Origin: UMGS1663 sp963621995 | GTDB taxonomy: Bacteria > Bacillota > Clostridia > TANB77 > CAG-508 | Direction of reading: 5' to 3' | DNA: 6,137 bases | Assembly (NCBI GenBank): GCA_963621995.1 | Contig: CAVFFZ010000039.1 | Coordinates: 1 to 6,137, forward strand | Shown here: piece after piece, positions 4,430-6,137 of the stretch | Layout: each line of letters opens with the position of its first letter | Numbering within the stretch: position 1 is the stretch's first letter | Translations under genes and position numbers: made by a program | The notes under the pieces: model-generated | What the model was told of the DNA's origin: nothing | Databases searched by the model: none | What the model saw: the letters and a program-made list of their open reading frames with translations, nothing else

Positions 4430-6058
4430 GTGAGCTATACAATAATGAATAATATTGATTATAAAGTAGGTATATACATTAGACTTTCAAGAGAAGATGA
4501 AGAAAAAGAAAAGTATCAAGAAAGTGAAAGTATTGGTAACCAAAGAACTTTGCTAATGCAATATATTAGACAAAACAAATTAAATTTTATATCAGAATAT
4601 GTTGATGACGGAGTAAGTGGTACAAGTTTTGATAGACCTGCATTTAATAGAATGATTGCAGATATTGAAGCAGGTAAAATAAATATGGTTATTACTAAAG
4701 ATTTATCAAGGCTTGGAAGAAACTATGTGCAATCAGGGTTATATATTGAAAATTATTTTCCAGAACATGAAGTTAGATTTGTTGCAATATTAGATAACAT
4801 AGATACTGCTTATGATAATTCAAATAATGATATAGCACCATTTAAATCAATATTAAATGAAATGTATGCTAAAGATACATCTAAAAAAATAAATAGTGTT
4901 TTACAATCAAAGAGAAAACAAGGAGAATATTTAGGAACAGCACCTTATGGCTATAAAAAAGATCCAGAAAACAAATACCATTTAATAATAGACAAAGAGG
5001 CAGCAAATGTTGTAAAACTAATATATGAAAAATATTTAGCAGGTTTTGGTACAATGCAAATTGCAGATTACTTAAGTAAAAAGAAAATTCCAATTCCATC
5101 AGATTATAATAAAAGAAATAGAGGAGCAAAATCTTTAACTTATGGTTTATGGCAACAATCTACTGTAAGATTTATTCTTTCAAACGAGATATATACAGGA
5201 ACAGTTATACAAGGAAAGAGAAAAAAGGTAAGTTTTAAATCAAAGAAATTTATAAATTTACCTGAAGAAGATTGGATAAAAATAGAAAATATGCACGAAG
5301 CAATTATAAGCAAAGAAGATTTCGAAAGAGCAAAGAAAGTAATTAATGCAACTAAAGGATCAAGAGTAGTTCAAAATGATTATTTATTTAAGGGATTACT
5401 TAGATGTTATGATTGCAAAGGATATATTGGAATAAGAAGTCCAGATAAAAATGGAAATATCTATGGCAGATGTCAAAGATATGGAAGGTTTGGAAAATTT
5501 GATGTATGTTCGCCACACAATTTTAATTATCAAGTTTTTGAAGAACAAATGCTAGAAGTTTTAAGAGAAGTTTGCAAAGAATACACCAATACAAAAAAAC
5601 TAGAAGAAATTGCAAAACAATCTAAATCAAAGCAGTCTAAAGAACTTTGTATAAAAAAGAAAATAGATTCCTTTAAAGAAACAATTGAAAAAGAAACTAG
5701 AAAGCTAGAAGTAATGTATGATGATAGATTAGCAGGAATTATCACACTTGATGAATATATGAAAAATGCAAATAGAATAAAAGAGTGTGTAAAAGGATAT
5801 GAACAAAGCATTAAAGAGCTTGAACAAGAGCTATCTGGAGAAAATGATAAGACAAAAAGTGAAAGTAGATTAGATAATTTAATAGAAGAGTTTCTTAATA
5901 TGGAGAAACCAACAAAAGAAATAATTAGAGAATTTATAGAGAAAATAGAAATTCATAGTGACAAGCAAGTTGATATATATTTTAACTTCAAGCCACTACA
6001 AGAATTAAATAATAATTTTAGTGTAGCTAAAAAAGTATATGAGAAAAAAGTGGGATAG
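4430..6058 (+). CDS. Large serine recombinase (TnpX/TndX type), integrase-excisionase of the element
   Basis: The 542-residue product cuts and rejoins DNA at element ends through a phosphoserine link. The GTG start is preceded by AAGGGAGG (4417-4424) at five bases; an ATG at codon 6 has no such site. The resolvase catalytic domain (about 12-150) has IRLSRED with nucleophile S20, DDGVSGTSFDRP (59-70) and KDLSRLGRN (90-98), the expected conserved residues. A recombinase domain follows from about 170 (APYGYKK). A zinc ribbon has C326, C329, C348 and C360 (C-x2-C-x18-C-x11-C), then a long coiled coil (about 385-475) and a C-terminal segment, FIEKIEIHSDKQVDIYFNF, typical of TnpX relatives. The length is close to TndX of Tn5397 (533) and shorter than TnpX of Tn4451 (707). 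All domains appear intact. Its position at the element edge, next to foreign coding sequence, fits TndX-like elements. Confidence 0.95.
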   Translation: MSYTIMNNIDYKVGIYIRLSREDEEKEKYQESESIGNQRTLLMQYIRQNKLNFISEYVDDGVSGTSFDRPAFNRMIADIEAGKINMVITKDLSRLGRNYVQSGLYIENYFPEHEVRFVAILDNIDTAYDNSNNDIAPFKSILNEMYAKDTSKKINSVLQSKRKQGEYLGTAPYGYKKDPENKYHLIIDKEAANVVKLIYEKYLAGFGTMQIADYLSKKKIPIPSDYNKRNRGAKSLTYGLWQQSTVRFILSNEIYTGTVIQGKRKKVSFKSKKFINLPEEDWIKIENMHEAIISKEDFERAKKVINATKGSRVVQNDYLFKGLLRCYDCKGYIGIRSPDKNGNIYGRCQRYGRFGKFDVCSPHNFNYQVFEEQMLEVLREVCKEYTNTKKLEEIAKQSKSKQSKELCIKKKIDSFKETIEKETRKLEVMYDDRLAGIITLDEYMKNANRIKECVKGYEQSIKELEQELSGENDKTKSESRLDNLIEEFLNMEKPTKEIIREFIEKIEIHSDKQVDIYFNFKPLQELNNNFSVAKKVYEKKVG

Positions 6059-6079
6059 AGAAAATGACCACAACAACAA
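6059..6079. other. Probable right attachment junction (attR) of the element
   Basis: Between the recombinase stop (6058) and the start of recognisable host coding sequence (about 6076) only some 20 bases remain. In the host frame this contains a TGA (6065-6067) and CCA-CAA-CAA codons where the family normally has N-G-G. The crossover is therefore probably near 6070-6079. The core dinucleotide cannot be fixed without the left end; the GA usual for TnpX/TndX would fit 6066-6067, but then the residues just before QYTH would be unusual. Confidence 0.5.
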
Positions 6080-6137
6080 TACACACATGCGGCAATATGG
6101 GCAATAATTGCAGAAGCAATGCTTGGCTTTGGAGATA
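6077..6137 (+). pseudogene. 3' fragment of an interrupted GH94-type glycoside phosphorylase / cyclic beta-glucan synthase-like gene
   Basis: Frame 6077-6136 reads QYTHAAIWAIIAEAML and then GFGD, running out of the window. This closely resembles the conserved NGGQYTHAAIWA segment of GH94-family proteins (cellobiose and chitobiose phosphorylases, and the C-terminal domain of cyclic beta-1,2-glucan synthase). The residues expected just before it (E-N-G-G) are missing and replaced by PQQ after an in-frame TGA. That is what an insertion within the coding sequence would leave. There is no start codon or ribosome site for this frame. The rest of the host gene would lie left of the element and right of the window. 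The identification rests on about 20 residues recalled from the family. Confidence 0.65.

Noticed and set aside
6064..6135. ATG-initiated frame after the recombinase (MTTTTIHTCG...)
   Set aside because: It has only a weak GGGA ribosome site, and another frame over the same bases gives a recognisable GH94 segment, so this frame is likely spurious.

Overview
The window is AT-rich, uses the standard genetic code (Trp is TGG and TGA never interrupts a long frame), and has clear Shine-Dalgarno sites with frequent TTG/GTG starts. This fits a low-GC Firmicute, most likely a gut-type member of the Clostridia. I read it as the right-hand end of an integrated mobile element, probably an ICE or a mobilisable transposon of the Tn4451/Tn5397 kind. 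The best evidence is a large serine recombinase whose stop codon is followed within about 20 bp by what looks like a piece of an interrupted chromosomal gene.

Layout. (1) Positions 1-2704 (+): three closely spaced genes of unknown function. The first is open to the left edge. The second carries a 16-residue charged helical tandem repeat. The third starts at a TTG whose ribosome binding site contains the stop codon of the second. The first two share an INE.G.IIR motif and a nearly identical basic C-terminal module, so they appear to be paralogous or modular proteins with a common docking or targeting tail. (2) Positions 2818-2857: a hairpin with T-runs on both sides that can terminate transcription from both directions. 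(3) Positions 2849-3862 (-): a protein with a C-terminal four-cysteine zinc ribbon, resembling DUF6076. A 21-bp palindrome sits at its putative transcription start. (4) Positions 3863-4197: a divergent control region with a likely forward promoter and a hairpin-rich leader. (5) Positions 4198-4332 (+): a 44-residue TnpW-like small protein. (6) Positions 4352-4399: a perfect 12-bp inverted repeat around an extended -10 promoter. (7) Positions 4430-6058 (+): a 542-residue large serine recombinase. (8) From about 6076: an in-frame fragment of a GH94-type (cellobiose phosphorylase / cyclic beta-glucan synthase-like) gene, taken as host DNA.

How the parts may work together. The recombinase would excise and integrate the element. 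The TnpW-like peptide, the structured leader and the two symmetric DNA sites look like layers that control when it is made. The divergent zinc-ribbon gene could be a regulator, but this is inferred from position only. The three-gene operon is likely cargo or conjugation-accessory and has no recognised function. The strongest candidates for something undescribed are the paired proteins with the shared C-terminal module and the structured leader before the small ORF.
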